Notes: generated from the sequence alone by a model not told the origin. Counted from the stretch's first letter, positions 44,518 to 52,762 are shown. The stretch: DNA of 55,299 nucleotides from Segatella baroniae DSM 16972 = JCM 13447 (GCF_000426585.1 NZ_AUFQ01000020.1:1-55299); one strand, 5' to 3'. Numbers and translations: made by a program.

Positions 44518-45399
44518 TCATGCCTTGCTCGGCGCAAGTTCAATACCACGCTCGTTGATGACGATGAGGTGACGCTTGTACAGGTCGCCGATGGCCTTCT
44601 TGTAGACCTTCTTGCTGACTTGGAACTGGCGTTTGATGTCCTCGGGGTCGCTCTTGTCGTCCAAATGGCAGCGGCCTCCGTTGCGTTCCATGTATTGCAG
44701 CAGCGTGGTGGCGAAGTCGGTGGCGGCAGCCTGCCCCAGGGGCTGCAACGAGATGTCGAGCTTGCCGTCGGGGCGGATGGCGGAGACGTAGCCGGGCAAC
44801 TGGTCGCCCGTGTGGATATACTTGAACAACTGGTCTTGATAGACAAGGCCGCCATAGGCGTTGTTGACGATGACCTTGAAGCCCAAATCGGTCTTCTGCC
44901 ATACCAACAAGTCCACTTTCTCGCCCGGCTTCAGCGCGACTTCGTCGGCCGAACGGGGCTTCAGCAGGTAGTGTTCCACCTTGGCGCTGGCCATGATACG
45001 GTAGCTGTCTTCGTCGATGTGGATGTGGACGATGTAGCTGTCGCCTATCTCCATCCGCTTCTTTTGCTCGCGGAAGGGGCAGAACAGGTCTTTGGTCAGA
45101 CCCCAGTTGAGGAAGGCGCCATACTCGTTGACCCATGAACATTCCAGATAGGCGAAGTCGCCGACCTTGGCCAGCGGCTCCTCGGTCGTGGCGATGGGCC
45201 GTTCGTCCTGGTCCAGATAGACGAAGCAGTCGATGTCGTCGCCGACCTTGGCGTCTTCGGGTACATACTTCAGCGGCATGAGGATGTCGCCTTCGACACC
45301 ACCGTCCAGATACAAGCCGAATACTTCGCCATAACCTTCGCGACGGGCCTCCTCCTTGATGCGGAGAGTGTTGTGGTCTCCTAATCTAATCTTAGACAT
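44518..45399 (-). CDS. cvfB: S1-domain RNA-binding protein, CvfB family
   Basis: A 293-residue protein with tandem S1-like OB domains and a C-terminal winged-helix, the CvfB/YitL layout: RLGDHNTLRIKEEARREGYGEVFGLYLDG near the start, ECSWVNEYGAFLNWGLTKDLFCPFREQ in the second S1 domain, KVIVNNAYGGLVYQDQLFKYIHTGDQLPGYVSAIRPDGKLDISLQP in the third, and the C-terminal SDPEDIKRQFQVSKKVYKKAIGDLYK winged helix. The family binds RNA and is linked to regulation in Gram-positive bacteria; its role here is unproven. The 44-bp repeats and the GxxExxY cassette lie upstream of its start, so its promoter lies in or near repeats. Confidence 0.93.
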   Translation of the reverse strand: MSKIRLGDHNTLRIKEEARREGYGEVFGLYLDGGVEGDILMPLKYVPEDAKVGDDIDCFVYLDQDERPIATTEEPLAKVGDFAYLECSWVNEYGAFLNWGLTKDLFCPFREQKKRMEIGDSYIVHIHIDEDSYRIMASAKVEHYLLKPRSADEVALKPGEKVDLLVWQKTDLGFKVIVNNAYGGLVYQDQLFKYIHTGDQLPGYVSAIRPDGKLDISLQPLGQAAATDFATTLLQYMERNGGRCHLDDKSDPEDIKRQFQVSKKVYKKAIGDLYKRHLIVINERGIELAPSKA

Positions 45400-45445
45400 A
45401 ATTTCATATTTTTAGTTTGATATTCTCTTGTTGATGTTGTTGTTG

Positions 45446-45597
45446 AGACATGAGTACATGTTTTCCTTGTCTGTGTTTTAAGACATAAGTACATAAGAAC
45501 ATATTTTTCTGTTGTTGTTTTTAAAGACATAAGTACATAAGAACATATTTTTCTATTGTTGTTTTTAAAGACATAAGTACATAAGAACATATTTTTT
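45446..45597. repeat. 44-bp tandem repeat array upstream of cvfB
   Basis: Units of AGACATAAGTACATAAGAAC plus ATATTTTTCTGTTGTTG and a T-rich end begin at 45481, 45525 and 45569, exactly 44 bases apart (twice 22). A degenerate shorter unit starts near 45446. The third unit is continuous with the left inverted-repeat arm of the GxxExxY cassette. An inverted, diverged copy lies at about 46266-46301 on the other side of the cassette. Confidence 0.88.
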
Positions 45598-45647
45598 GGG
45601 GTGTGGGGTCGCAAGCGACCGGATAAAGACATAAGGCTGGCAGAGGA
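45569..45647 (+). repeat. Inverted repeat arm, left
   Basis: 79 bases, near-identical to the reverse complement of 46178-46257. Contains the 44-bp repeat start, a T6G4 run and the palindrome GGTCGCAAGCGACC. Confidence 0.9.
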
Positions 45648-45706
45648 GATGGAATTCTCTTGGAGCACTTCACATTCCACACTTCACACTTCCCATTTCA
45701 CACTTC

Positions 45707-46105
45707 TCATTTCACACCTCTCATTTTATAAACTCTATATTTCCTTTTGATTTGCAGGGATTCGGCATTGCCGAAGTTGATGAGGAGGCCGGTGTCGAGC
45801 CCCGTGGCGGTGAGATAGTTCACCAATTGTATCTCGTTGGCGACGACGAGAGAGCTTGTTGCCTTGATTTCTATGATGATTTGGTTGGCGACAACGAGGT
45901 CGGCACGGTATTGTCCAATCGCATGACCTTTGTAATAAATGCAGAAAGGAACTTCATGCTCGTATTCTATGCCTGCTTCCGACAACTCAATGAGCAACGC
46001 CTTCTTGTATATCTCTTCTAAAAAGCCGGGACATAGCTGGGTGCGGACGTTGTAGGCACATTGAAGTATGCGATGAATCAATAACTCAAGCTCTTGGTCT
46101 GTCAT
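45707..46105 (-). CDS. GxxExxY family protein, PD-(D/E)XK nuclease-like fold
   Basis: A 132-residue protein with the family-defining GFLEEIY (27-33), and a plausible nuclease centre: D69 in QYRADLVV and E79-x-K81 in IIIEIKAT, with Q93 in EIQLVNYL. This is the PD-(D/E)XK arrangement seen in the PDDEXK_3 group. Function is unknown; members are abundant and often multicopy in Bacteroidota. The coding frame runs into the flanking short-repeat region at its 3' end, so its last residues (MRGVK) are repeat-encoded. It is the only gene between the inverted repeats. Confidence 0.88.
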   Translation of the reverse strand: MTDQELELLIHRILQCAYNVRTQLCPGFLEEIYKKALLIELSEAGIEYEHEVPFCIYYKGHAIGQYRADLVVANQIIIEIKATSSLVVANEIQLVNYLTATGLDTGLLINFGNAESLQIKRKYRVYKMRGVK

Positions 46106-46177
46106 GATATAATGTGAAGTGTGAAGTGTGAAGTGTGAAATGTGAAATGAGAAGTTTGGAATGAGGAATGCAAATTG

Positions 46178-46257
46178 TCCTCTGCCAGCCTTATGTCTTT
46201 ATCCGGTCGCTTGCGACCCCACCCCCCTAAAAAATATGTTCTTATGTACTTATGTCT
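46178..46257 (-). repeat. Inverted repeat arm, right
   Basis: 80 bases; differs from the left arm by an indel and one or two substitutions in the G-rich tract. Confidence 0.9.
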
Positions 46258-46284
46258 AAAAACCACAGTAAAAGAAATATGTCT

Positions 46285-46980
46285 TTATGTACTTATGTCT
46301 TCAAAGACATTGACAGAAAGCTCTGTCGTCATGTCGAGCAGGCCGTCCTTCATGTGGATGGTGCGGTCGGTGATAGCCGCCAGTTCTTCGTCGTGCGTCA
46401 CGATGACGAATGTCTGTCCGAAGCGGTCGCGCAGGTCGAAGAAGAGCTGGTGCAGTTCGGCCTTGTTCTTCGAGTCGAGGCTGCCCGAAGGTTCGTCGGC
46501 CAGGATGACGGCGGGGTTGTTCACCAGCGCCCTTGCCACAGCCACCCGCTGCTTCTCGCCACCCGACAGTTCGGACGGCTTGTGGTCGGCGCGGTCCGTC
46601 AGCCCCATGAATGCGAGCAGTTCCTGTGCCCGCTTCTTCGCTTCGCCCTTGCTCTTTCCGGCGATGAAGGCCGGAATCATGATGTTTTCGATGGCCGTGA
46701 ACTCCGGCAGCAGCTGGTGGAATTGGAACACAAAGCCAATATGTCGGTTCCTGAAGTCACTCAATTTCTTCTTGTCCAGCGTGCTGACGTCTACCCCGTC
46801 GATGCAGACCGAACCGCTGTCGGGCTTGTCGAGCGTGCCGATGATCTGCAACAGCGTGGTCTTGCCGGCCCCCGACGGACCTACAATGCTGACCACCTCC
46901 CCCCGGTTGATGTGCAGGTCGATACCTTTCAATACCTGCAAGTTGCCGAAACTCTTCGTGATGTCTTTGATGTCTATCAT
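46285..46980 (-). CDS. lolD: Lipoprotein-releasing ABC transporter ATPase, LolD-like
   Basis: A 231-residue ATPase of the MacB/LolD type. Walker A is GPSGAGKT (34-41), Q loop [21 protein letters not shown], signature LSGGEKQR, Walker [14 protein letters not shown]. LolD powers release of outer-membrane lipoproteins with LolCE, which are not adjacent here. The final residues (EDIST and stop) are encoded by a copy of the 44-bp repeat, so the C-terminal tail, about 14 residues beyond the usual Bacteroidales end, has been replaced or extended by repeat sequence. It is 17 bases downstream of the antiporter gene. Confidence 0.9.
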   Translation of the reverse strand: MIDIKDITKSFGNLQVLKGIDLHINRGEVVSIVGPSGAGKTTLLQIIGTLDKPDSGSVCIDGVDVSTLDKKKLSDFRNRHIGFVFQFHQLLPEFTAIENIMIPAFIAGKSKGEAKKRAQELLAFMGLTDRADHKPSELSGGEKQRVAVARALVNNPAVILADEPSGSLDSKNKAELHQLFFDLRDRFGQTFVIVTHDEELAAITDRTIHMKDGLLDMTTELSVNVFEDIST

Positions 46981-46997
46981 AATATGTACTGATATGT

Positions 46998-49124
46998 CTA
47001 ATGCTTGAAACGTTGCAACCAGTTCAACAGCAGTTCATACGCACTGCTCTCCTCGGTGTGTTGCGGCTGGGCGAAGGTCATTTCGTCCATCATGCCGCCA
47101 TGCTGGTCGGGGAAGATGATGAGAATGCTCTTGCCCGAGAAATGGTTGCGGATCTCCTCGGGCAGCTGTTCGAGCGCGTTCTTGTAGGACACGGTGCCCT
47201 TGCGTGCGGCCACGACCACGAAAAGATGGTCTTCGGCGATGGTCGAAGCCAGTTGCGGCAGTTCATTCCAATGCTCCATCCTGCGGTAGTCGGCCCTCAC
47301 CTCGGCGTGTCGGTTGTTGATGAACTCGTGGATGAGCGACAGCGTGTCGGTGCGGCCATGGAACTGGATGCGGCACTCCAGGTTGCCGGCCATCCGCGAC
47401 AGCCGTTCCAGCCAGCGGTAGAAGCCCGGCTCGTATTGCGCCCGGCTGGGCACCGCCACCTGGATGCGCCGTATCGTATTGAGCGGCTGGGCAAAGCGGG
47501 CCATCATGATCTGGCGGCTCAGTCCGTTGAAAAGACTCTGGTGGAACTGGCCCCAGAACTTCTGCGAAATCTCCTTGTGCTGGTGCATGCCGATAACGAT
47601 TTCGCTGGCCCTGAACTCCTTGAAGGCGTGCTTGATACCATTGGCGATGTTGGCCGCCACCCTCACCTGGGTCTGCACCCCCACGTCGGCCGAGGCCCCA
47701 AGCTGCGACAGGTGTTCCAGCAGCCGCCGTCCCCGTTCCATGTTCGCCTGCATGTCCTTGTCGTCGTAGACCACGTTCAGGGCCACCAGGCTGCGTTTGA
47801 GCTTCGGGTTGCGCATGAGCAGGGCCATGTTGACGAGCTGGTCGGCATATTCGGGATATTTCACCGGTATGAGAATCTTCTCGTCGTCGCCCGTGTTGTC
47901 GTTTTGCGGTATCTCCTTGTCGCGCAGGATGATACTCCTGGCCGACGACTCCGTGATGATGGACGAGATGACGCACGTGAAGAGAATCATGATGACCACG
48001 GCATTCAGTATCTGGTCGTCCACCATGGGCAGCCCGTCGGCCGTCTTGAGCCGCATGCCCACCATGGCCATGGCGATGGCGCCCGCCGCGTGGGCCGACG
48101 TCAGGCCGAACATCATGTGGCCCGACGACAGCGGCAGCTTGAACAGCACGCAGGAGATGTAGGCCGCGATGGCCTTGCCCAGTGTGCCGAAGACGACGAT
48201 GGCGAAGACGACCCATAGTATTGCGCCGCCCGCAAAGAGCAGGCGGATGTTGATGAGCATGCCCACGCCGATGAGGAAATAAGGGATGAAGAGCGCGTTG
48301 CCGATGAATTCAATCCGGTTCATCAGCGGCGACACGGGCGGGATGTAGCGGTTCAGGATCAGGCCCGACAGGAACGCACCGAAAATGCCCTCCAGGCCGA
48401 TCAGCTCGCTCAGGGCTGCGCTCATGAACATCATGGCCAGAATGAAGATGAACTGCATGACGGCGTCGCTGTAGCGTCGCAGAAACCAGCGGGTGAGCCG
48501 CGGAATGACCAGAATCATGGCCGTGCAGTAGGCCGAGAACTTCGCGACGAAAAGCAACCAGAAGCCGATGGAGGAGCCGCCGTCTTCGTGCGAGGCCACG
48601 ATGGCCGCCAGCACGATCAGTGCCAGCAGCAGCGACAGCATGCTCGACCCGACGCTCAGCGTCACGCTGGGCTTCTTCTGCAATCCGTAGCGGCTCACGA
48701 TGGGGTAGGCGATGAGCGTGTTGCTGGCCATGATGCAGGCCAGCAGCAGCGCCACGGCGGGCGTGTAGCCCAGCAGGCCGCCCCCTGTCAGCAGCATGAT
48801 GGCGAAGGGGGCGCTGAACGTGAGCAGCCCGAATGCCAGAAACTTGTATTTGTTGTTCTTGATACCCTGCATGTCCATTTCCAGGGCCGCCAAGAACATG
48901 ATGTAGTAAATGCCCACCTTGCCGAACAACTCGAACGAACTGTCGCGTTGCAGGATGTTGAGGCCGTATCTTCCTATGAGCACGCCGGCCAGCACCATGC
49001 CGATGATGTGCGGAATGCGCAGCTTGCCCATGATGATCGGCGCAAAGAGGATGATCAGCAACACCACGAAGAATATCAACGTGGGGTTGGTGATGGGGAA
49101 ATATTGTAACAGGTATGTCGTCAT
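46998..49124 (-). CDS. CPA2-type cation/H+ antiporter with C-terminal universal-stress-like domain
   Basis: A 708-residue protein. The first ~400 residues hold about 12 hydrophobic helices of the Kef/NapA-like antiporter fold ([49 protein letters not shown]). The remaining ~290 are soluble with USP-like segments ([33 protein letters not shown]). Expected function: exchange of Na+ or K+ for protons, with the soluble domain regulatory. Start set at MTTYLLQYF, since the -7 element overlaps any earlier start. It heads the leftward run with lolD. Confidence 0.9.
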   Translation of the reverse strand: MTTYLLQYFPITNPTLIFFVVLLIILFAPIIMGKLRIPHIIGMVLAGVLIGRYGLNILQRDSSFELFGKVGIYYIMFLAALEMDMQGIKNNKYKFLAFGLLTFSAPFAIMLLTGGGLLGYTPAVALLLACIMASNTLIAYPIVSRYGLQKKPSVTLSVGSSMLSLLLALIVLAAIVASHEDGGSSIGFWLLFVAKFSAYCTAMILVIPRLTRWFLRRYSDAVMQFIFILAMMFMSAALSELIGLEGIFGAFLSGLILNRYIPPVSPLMNRIEFIGNALFIPYFLIGVGMLINIRLLFAGGAILWVVFAIVVFGTLGKAIAAYISCVLFKLPLSSGHMMFGLTSAHAAGAIAMAMVGMRLKTADGLPMVDDQILNAVVIMILFTCVISSIITESSARSIILRDKEIPQNDNTGDDEKILIPVKYPEYADQLVNMALLMRNPKLKRSLVALNVVYDDKDMQANMERGRRLLEHLSQLGASADVGVQTQVRVAANIANGIKHAFKEFRASEIVIGMHQHKEISQKFWGQFHQSLFNGLSRQIMMARFAQPLNTIRRIQVAVPSRAQYEPGFYRWLERLSRMAGNLECRIQFHGRTDTLSLIHEFINNRHAEVRADYRRMEHWNELPQLASTIAEDHLFVVVAARKGTVSYKNALEQLPEEIRNHFSGKSILIIFPDQHGGMMDEMTFAQPQHTEESSAYELLLNWLQRFKH

Positions 49125-49131
49125 CTTCTGG

Positions 49132-49139
49132 CAAAGATA
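49132..49139 (-). promoter_or_regulatory. Promoter -7 element for the antiporter, implying an almost leaderless mRNA
   Basis: On the minus strand TATCTTTG followed by CCAGAAG lies only 7 bases before the ATG of the antiporter. Given usual spacing of transcription start, the leader would be a few bases or none. Confidence 0.7.
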
Positions 49140-49312
49140 CACATATTTTCATACAGCGTGAAGGCCGGAAGCAATAATTTTGCGGCTGTGGGCCGTTCTT
49201 TTGCCGGTCGCCGACGTCGGTCGCCGTATGTTCACTCGAGGGCCTTGCCGTCTTCCGCCAAGTAGGCTGATTTGTCCTCTTTCGCCGTGCCAAATTGCCT
49301 TTCATGTGGTTG

Positions 49313-49868
49313 AATGGTCAAAAACCGCCTCCGTTTTTCCGCCCCACCGTTTGTTTTGGCGTTTCCCCGGCTGCGGAAAGTCCGCCGCCATTTGTTTTGG
49401 CGTTTCCCCGGCTGCGGAAAGTCCGCCACCGTTTGTTTTGGCGTTTCCCGGGCCGCGGAATTTTACAAACGTTTTGTTTTGACGTTTTCCGAGCCTCGGA
49501 ATTTTACAAATGTTTTGTTTTGACGTTTTCCCAGCCTCGGAATTTTACAAATATTTTGTTTTGACGTTTTCCCGGCTGCGGAAAGTCCGCCGCCGTTTGT
49601 TTTGACGTTTTCCCAGCCTCTGAATTTTACAAATGTTTTGTTTTGACGTTTCCCCGGCCTCGGAATTTTACAAATGTTTTGTTTTGGCATTTTCCGAACT
49701 TTGGGGCTTAACATTCGTTATGTTTTGACGTTTTCCGAACTTCGGAATTTTACAAATGTTTTGTTTTGGCGTTTCCCGAACCTCGGAATTTTGCCAAATG
49801 TTTTGTTTTGACGTCTTCCGAGCCACGGTTTTCCGTCTCTGCGAATGGCGCGAGCCGTAGGGGCGTGA
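49313..49868 (-). repeat. Modular repeat element, copy 2 (twelve 41-bp units), inverted relative to copy 1
   Basis: Reading on the minus strand it has the same head (TCACGCCCCTACGG, CGCAGAGACGGAAAACCGTG) and tail (GGCGGAAAAACGG, TTGACCATT) as copy 1. Anchors at 49360, 49401, 49442, 49483, 49524, 49565, 49606, 49647, 49688, 49729, 49770 and 49812 are 41 bases apart (the last 42). Types A and B are mixed: units bearing GCGGAAAGTCCGCC (B) occur at three places, among seven of type A (TCGGAATTTTACAAATG), and one is a variant. Small ORFs crossing it only translate the repeat. The gap upstream of the antiporter (49140-49312) has no recognisable gene. Confidence 0.9.
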
Positions 49869-49869
49869 A

Positions 49870-49945
49870 GAATCACGCTGCGCCTTGGCGTTGGGGCTTC
49901 CGTTCTCGTCGTAGGTGCCGATGATGAGTGTCGGCTGTGGCAGCA
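49870..49945 (-). pseudogene. Fragment of a flavin reductase-like protein
   Basis: One frame encodes [20 protein letters not shown], matching the start of flavin reductase/flavoredoxin proteins, but homology stops at the head of the 41-bp repeat element after about 25 residues. Only the N-terminal tip survives, immediately downstream of the AraC fragment. Confidence 0.55.
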
Positions 49946-49949
49946 GCCA

Positions 49950-50275
49950 CGGTTTCGAAATACGCCCGGATGTTCTGCTCGAAAGCCGAGAGGATGTCGC
50001 TGTTGATGTTGTGGCGCGTGATGAACTGGCGGTCGTAGAACCGTTGGCAATAGTCGAGAATGAGTTTGATGCGGTCTACGAGAATCGTCTGCGAGTGCTT
50101 GTCGATGGGCATTTCCAGTTCGGCGCGTATGCTTTGCAGCGTGTCGGTGAACATCTGCTGTTCGCGCACGGAGAGATGGAGCGACTCGATGGAGTCGTAG
50201 TCGAAGAAGTGGTAGTCGGCGATGTGCCTTCCGAGCGTGGTTCCGCGGATGAGGTCGGTCTGCTCGATGAAAGTG
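49950..50275 (-). pseudogene. Fragment of an AraC-family transcription regulator
   Basis: About 108 codons without a stop encode [58 protein letters not shown] and [20 protein letters not shown], which is the middle region of Bacteroidales AraC regulators before the DNA-binding helices. The N-terminal cupin part and the whole C-terminal helix-turn-helix are missing. There is no start codon context, so it is a remnant. Confidence 0.65.
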
Positions 50276-50430
50276 TTCCACCGACGAGCGGCTCTTGACG
50301 TCGTTCCAGTTCAGGTCTGCGTCGGTGTAAGGCCTTTCGGGCCTGATTTCATAGAGGTCGGCATGGGCGGCCTTGGCCAGCAGTCTGGCGGCTTCGGCCG
50401 TCCGAAGTGAGGTAAGAACAACCTGTTTTA
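50276..50430 (-). pseudogene. Fragment of a flavodoxin-like protein
   Basis: Encodes [20 protein letters not shown] then [20 protein letters not shown], the characteristic region after the FMN phosphate loop of long-type flavodoxins in Bacteroidales. Both the start and the rest of the protein are absent; it runs directly into the AraC fragment in a different frame. Together with the flavin-reductase tip it suggests an eroded redox gene cluster. Confidence 0.65.
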
Positions 50431-50452
50431 CGGAAAAATCGTCGTGCGTACC

Positions 50453-50499
50453 ATAAAAAAAACTATCAGGGACGTCCGGTCTCGTGTTTCCCTGATAGT
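50453..50499 (-). terminator. Terminator after the 161-residue membrane protein gene
   Basis: On the minus strand ACTATCAGGGA pairs perfectly with TCCCTGATAGT around a 16-base loop, followed by a run of about nine T. It lies 54 bases downstream of the gene's stop. Confidence 0.9.
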
Positions 50500-50553
50500 C
50501 TTGCAACAAATGTATAATATTATAAGGGTCCTCTCTCTATATTTCAAGAATGT

Positions 50554-51039
50554 TCATGACTCTGTCTGGCATTCCTTCTTTGGAGGAAAGAAGTAGTTGA
50601 TGACCAAATGGGTTGCGTAGTATGCGAACAGACAGATGGCCAGCCCTTTGATGATGGCAAAGAAAAGCCCTATGAGGTCGGAATCGTCAAACGTTGCGGC
50701 GATGGCCAAGGCGAAACAATAGACGATCGCCCCCCAGACAATCCCGATCAGGAGCCGCCGTTTCGGGGCTGGGCCTTTGTAATTGGGCAGAACGTATTTA
50801 AAGATGAAGACGACCAAGACGGGCAATAAGACCGTGTAAAGAATGAATTCGGATACGTCATAGCCCCATAGGCATGTGTCTGAAATGCCATGGTTGAAGG
50901 GAAAGAAATACCAGTAGGGAGAGCCGAACTCTTTCGACGGTGAGGACAAGTGAAGCAGTTGCGCGTTCAAAATGACCCAAGCCGAATAGAGCAGTGCCCC
51001 CAATGCTATGTGTGCGGTTTTGTTTCTGAAGTTTTTCAT
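50554..51039 (-). CDS. Hypothetical four-helix membrane protein
   Basis: A 161-residue protein with hydrophobic helices at about residues 10-28, 62-84, 95-118 and 127-150, a basic patch (PNYKGPAPKRRLL) between helices 2 and 3, and a charged C-terminus. I recognise no family. The coding frame is intact with its own candidate promoter and a strong terminator. It lies between the eroded redox cluster and the repeat-rich region, so it may be accessory. Confidence 0.7.
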   Translation of the reverse strand: MKNFRNKTAHIALGALLYSAWVILNAQLLHLSSPSKEFGSPYWYFFPFNHGISDTCLWGYDVSEFILYTVLLPVLVVFIFKYVLPNYKGPAPKRRLLIGIVWGAIVYCFALAIAATFDDSDLIGLFFAIIKGLAICLFAYYATHLVINYFFPPKKECQTES

Positions 51040-51259
51040 TTGTTATTTGTTCTAATTGTGATGGCATTTTGTCAAGGGGAAGTGGAGTGCCATTCAACTA
51101 CGCCCTTGATGGTTGGGTTGACCAGCATTCACCATCTCACTCTTCTTGACGTGCATTGGTTGTAAACGCGACAACATTTGCAAGCGGAAAAGAGCGCGAT
51201 GGGGTCTTTTTCATCTTTTTTTAATGTTGATGTTTGTAAATGATTTGGTTTGATTTTGC

Positions 51260-51269
51260 GCAAAATTAT
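51260..51269 (-). promoter_or_regulatory. Candidate promoter for the 161-residue membrane protein
   Basis: On the minus strand TATAATTTTG followed by CGCAAA contains TAATTTTG, a -7 match. The leader would be about 220 bases. No gene is seen in the 51040-51330 stretch. Confidence 0.5.
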
Positions 51270-51334
51270 AATAAAAACTCGTGCTTTTGGTCTTGTCAGT
51301 TTGTTTTTTTTATATTTTTAATACAAATCAACCG

Positions 51335-51440
51335 TTGGGATTTAACATGCAATTCTTTATCCCCAACTGGTTCATTTGAATATGGTCATGGTGCGCTGCG
51401 CATGTAATTGCTTGGCGGTTGCATGCGCAGTGCACGATGA
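51335..51440 (+). repeat. Dispersed ~105-bp module, copy A
   Basis: Starts TTGGGATTTAACATGCA and continues through TTTATCCCCAA, GGTTC, TGAATATGGTCATGGTG to a palindrome CTGCGCATG / CATGCGCAG (51396-51404, 51422-51430). A diverged second copy lies at about 52285-52405. Confidence 0.75.
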
Positions 51441-51491
51441 TGGAGTTTCAAAGGTCAATTTTGGATAAAAAGACCAAGGCCTTCGGCCTAG
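51431..51491 (+). repeat. 61-bp direct repeat, copy 1
   Basis: Matches 52069-52129 with about two differences; contains ATGGAGTTTCAAAGGTCAAT and ends with the AGACCAAGGCCTTCGGCC palindrome arm. Confidence 0.85.
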
Positions 51492-51559
51492 TTTTTTGTT
51501 GTTACTGACCTGGACAGGCTTTGGTGGTGGGGAGCTAGGCCGAAGGCCTTGGTCTTTTT
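51467..51559. repeat. 25-bp perfect inverted repeat around a 43-base spacer
   Basis: AAAAAGACCAAGGCCTTCGG onward (51467-51491) and its exact complement (51535-51559). Each arm itself contains AGGCCTTCGGCCT, so alternative small hairpins are possible. T runs on both strands resemble paired terminators. Confidence 0.85.
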
Positions 51560-51740
51560 ACGTTTGTGGTGATTGTTGTCGGGTTTGACGGGCGCAGTTG
51601 GCCGACTTGCCATTGAGTCTTGAAGCATGTGGAGGCACGAGCTGCAAGGGCGATAGGATGGTCATGGTCGCCGCCGGCTGCCCCTTGATAGCGGACGGGC
51701 AGGCTCGCATGCCGGTACCCAAAGCTTTCCTGCGGGTGTT

Positions 51741-51964
51741 GAAGCCGGCGGCTTCACCTCTTCGTAACCCCCGGTCATGCCGCAGGATGACCGGGGGAGG
51801 TGTACCCGCCATCCATCCGTCGACCCTGGAGGGGTCGTCCACCATCATCACGGCTGTCTTTGGGCGACCCTTCCAGGGTCGGTTTCCGCTTTGTCTTTTA
51901 TCCCCTGGTCACTCCGCTTCGCAGAGATGACCAGGGGTTACTGAGCGATGAAGCCTCCGGCTTC
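51741..51964. repeat. Cluster of small perfect palindromes
   Basis: GAAGCC/GGCTTC with 3-base loops at 51741-51755 and 51950-51964; CCCCCGGTCAT/ATGACCGGGGG at 51768-51797; CGACCCT/AGGGTCG at 51865-51881; CCCCTGGTCA/TGACCAGGGG at 51902-51937. No coding gene is recognisable in 51560-52068. The look is that of extragenic palindrome clusters. Confidence 0.75.
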
Positions 51965-52068
51965 ACTTCCTGAGCTGTCTATGGCCGGCATTTGTTGCGG
52001 GCGGCTTCACCTCCTGCGCAGCCTGCGACAGGCTTTTCTTGATACTCAATCGGTTCATGGGGGCGCAA

Positions 52069-52129
52069 TGCACCATGATGGAGTTTCAAAGGTCAATTTT
52101 GGGTAAAAAGACCAAGGCCTTCGGCCTAG
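52069..52129 (+). repeat. 61-bp direct repeat, copy 2
   Basis: Second copy of the repeat at 51431-51491, including the palindromic AAGGCCTTCGGCC arm, but without the opposite arm found beside copy 1. Confidence 0.85.
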
Positions 52130-52284
52130 CTCCTAACCGCCAAAGCGTGGGCATGGTAGCTCGCTGCGCTCGCAACCATGCCCTCTAAACGGACCAACCG
52201 CCATGCGGTTGCAAGCAGAGTACAGACCGTTGCATGCGACTCCACCATGATAATGTTCCATTCGATTCATCATTGGCTTTTAAC

Positions 52285-52405
52285 CCCAATCGTCCATTGG
52301 GATTTAACATGCAAATCTTTATCCCCAATCGGTTCCTCTGAATATGATCATGGTGTACTGTGAGCATACAACTGCCATGGAGGTTGTCAGCGCAATGCAC
52401 CATGA
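52285..52405 (+). repeat. Dispersed ~105-bp module, copy B
   Basis: TTGGGATTTAACATGCAAAT, TTTATCCCCAATCGGTTC and TGAATATGATCATGGTG repeat the order of module A at lower identity; the terminal palindrome is degenerate here. No gene is seen between 52130 and 52485. Confidence 0.65.
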
Positions 52406-52485
52406 CTATTGTCCGGTGACCCATTTAGGCCTGATTGTAGGGCGTTTGGGAAGTAATCGTAAAGGGCGGTGTTGGTAGTCGTTGC

Positions 52486-52545
52486 CCTTTCAGCCGCTCT
52501 AAGTAGTCCTTTTGCATGGTCAAAGCAGTCCTTTTGGTGATACAA
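52486..52545. repeat. 22-bp-period tandem array 5 (left flank of the mobile segment)
   Basis: CCTTT cores begin at 52486, 52508 and 52530, 22 bases apart, with the AAAGCAGTCCTTTT form of array 1. This is the last sequence resembling the core chromosome before the A+T-richer mobilization segment. Confidence 0.75.
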
Positions 52546-52661
52546 GATAATTCTTAAAATACAACTTGTTGAAAATAAAGAAGTTACCTTGTTAGTAGAA
52601 CTAAACTGGTAACGATTTAGAAACGAGCGAGTTACTTGGTTTCGCTGTTTTCTGCCTAACA

Positions 52662-52722
52662 AAGAACGCTTGTTATTCTGTTTGCAAAGATAATACTTTG
52701 TTACCGAATAACAAGCGTTCTT
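52662..52722. repeat. 17-bp perfect inverted repeat downstream of mobB
   Basis: AAGAACGCTTGTTATTC and GAATAACAAGCGTTCTT, separated by 27 bases, 40 bases past the mobB stop. It may be the mobB terminator. The spacer on the minus strand includes TATCTTTG plus CAAAC, a promoter-like -7 element, so an operator or end-of-element role is also possible. Confidence 0.65.
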
Positions 52723-52762
52723 GATGAGATATTCTTCTTTCTGCATTTTGTTCAGGCGTGAG

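Larger units (their letters stand above)
45569..46257. mobile_element. Putative GxxExxY cassette bounded by ~79-bp inverted repeats
   Basis: Left arm (45569-45647) and right arm (46178-46257) are inverted copies, identical except for an indel and one or two substitutions in a G-run. Each arm includes the palindrome GGTCGCAAGCGACC and ends in CTGGCAGAGGA. Inside, a second set of inverted, short repeats (GTGTGAAATG or GTGAAGTGTG types) flanks the single gene of the segment on both sides. No transposase other than the gene itself is present. The architecture looks like a non-autonomous or self-mobilizing unit; mobility is inferred. Confidence 0.6.

Noticed and set aside
45381..45680. Repetitive frames near the GxxExxY cassette (KTTTEKYVLMYLCLK-like), also 46175-47008 on the plus strand
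   Set aside because: Low-complexity translations of the 44-bp repeat or the antisense of lolD.
51598..51930. 110-codon frame within the palindrome cluster
   Set aside because: It consists of translated palindromes and repeat modules with no coding-like bias.
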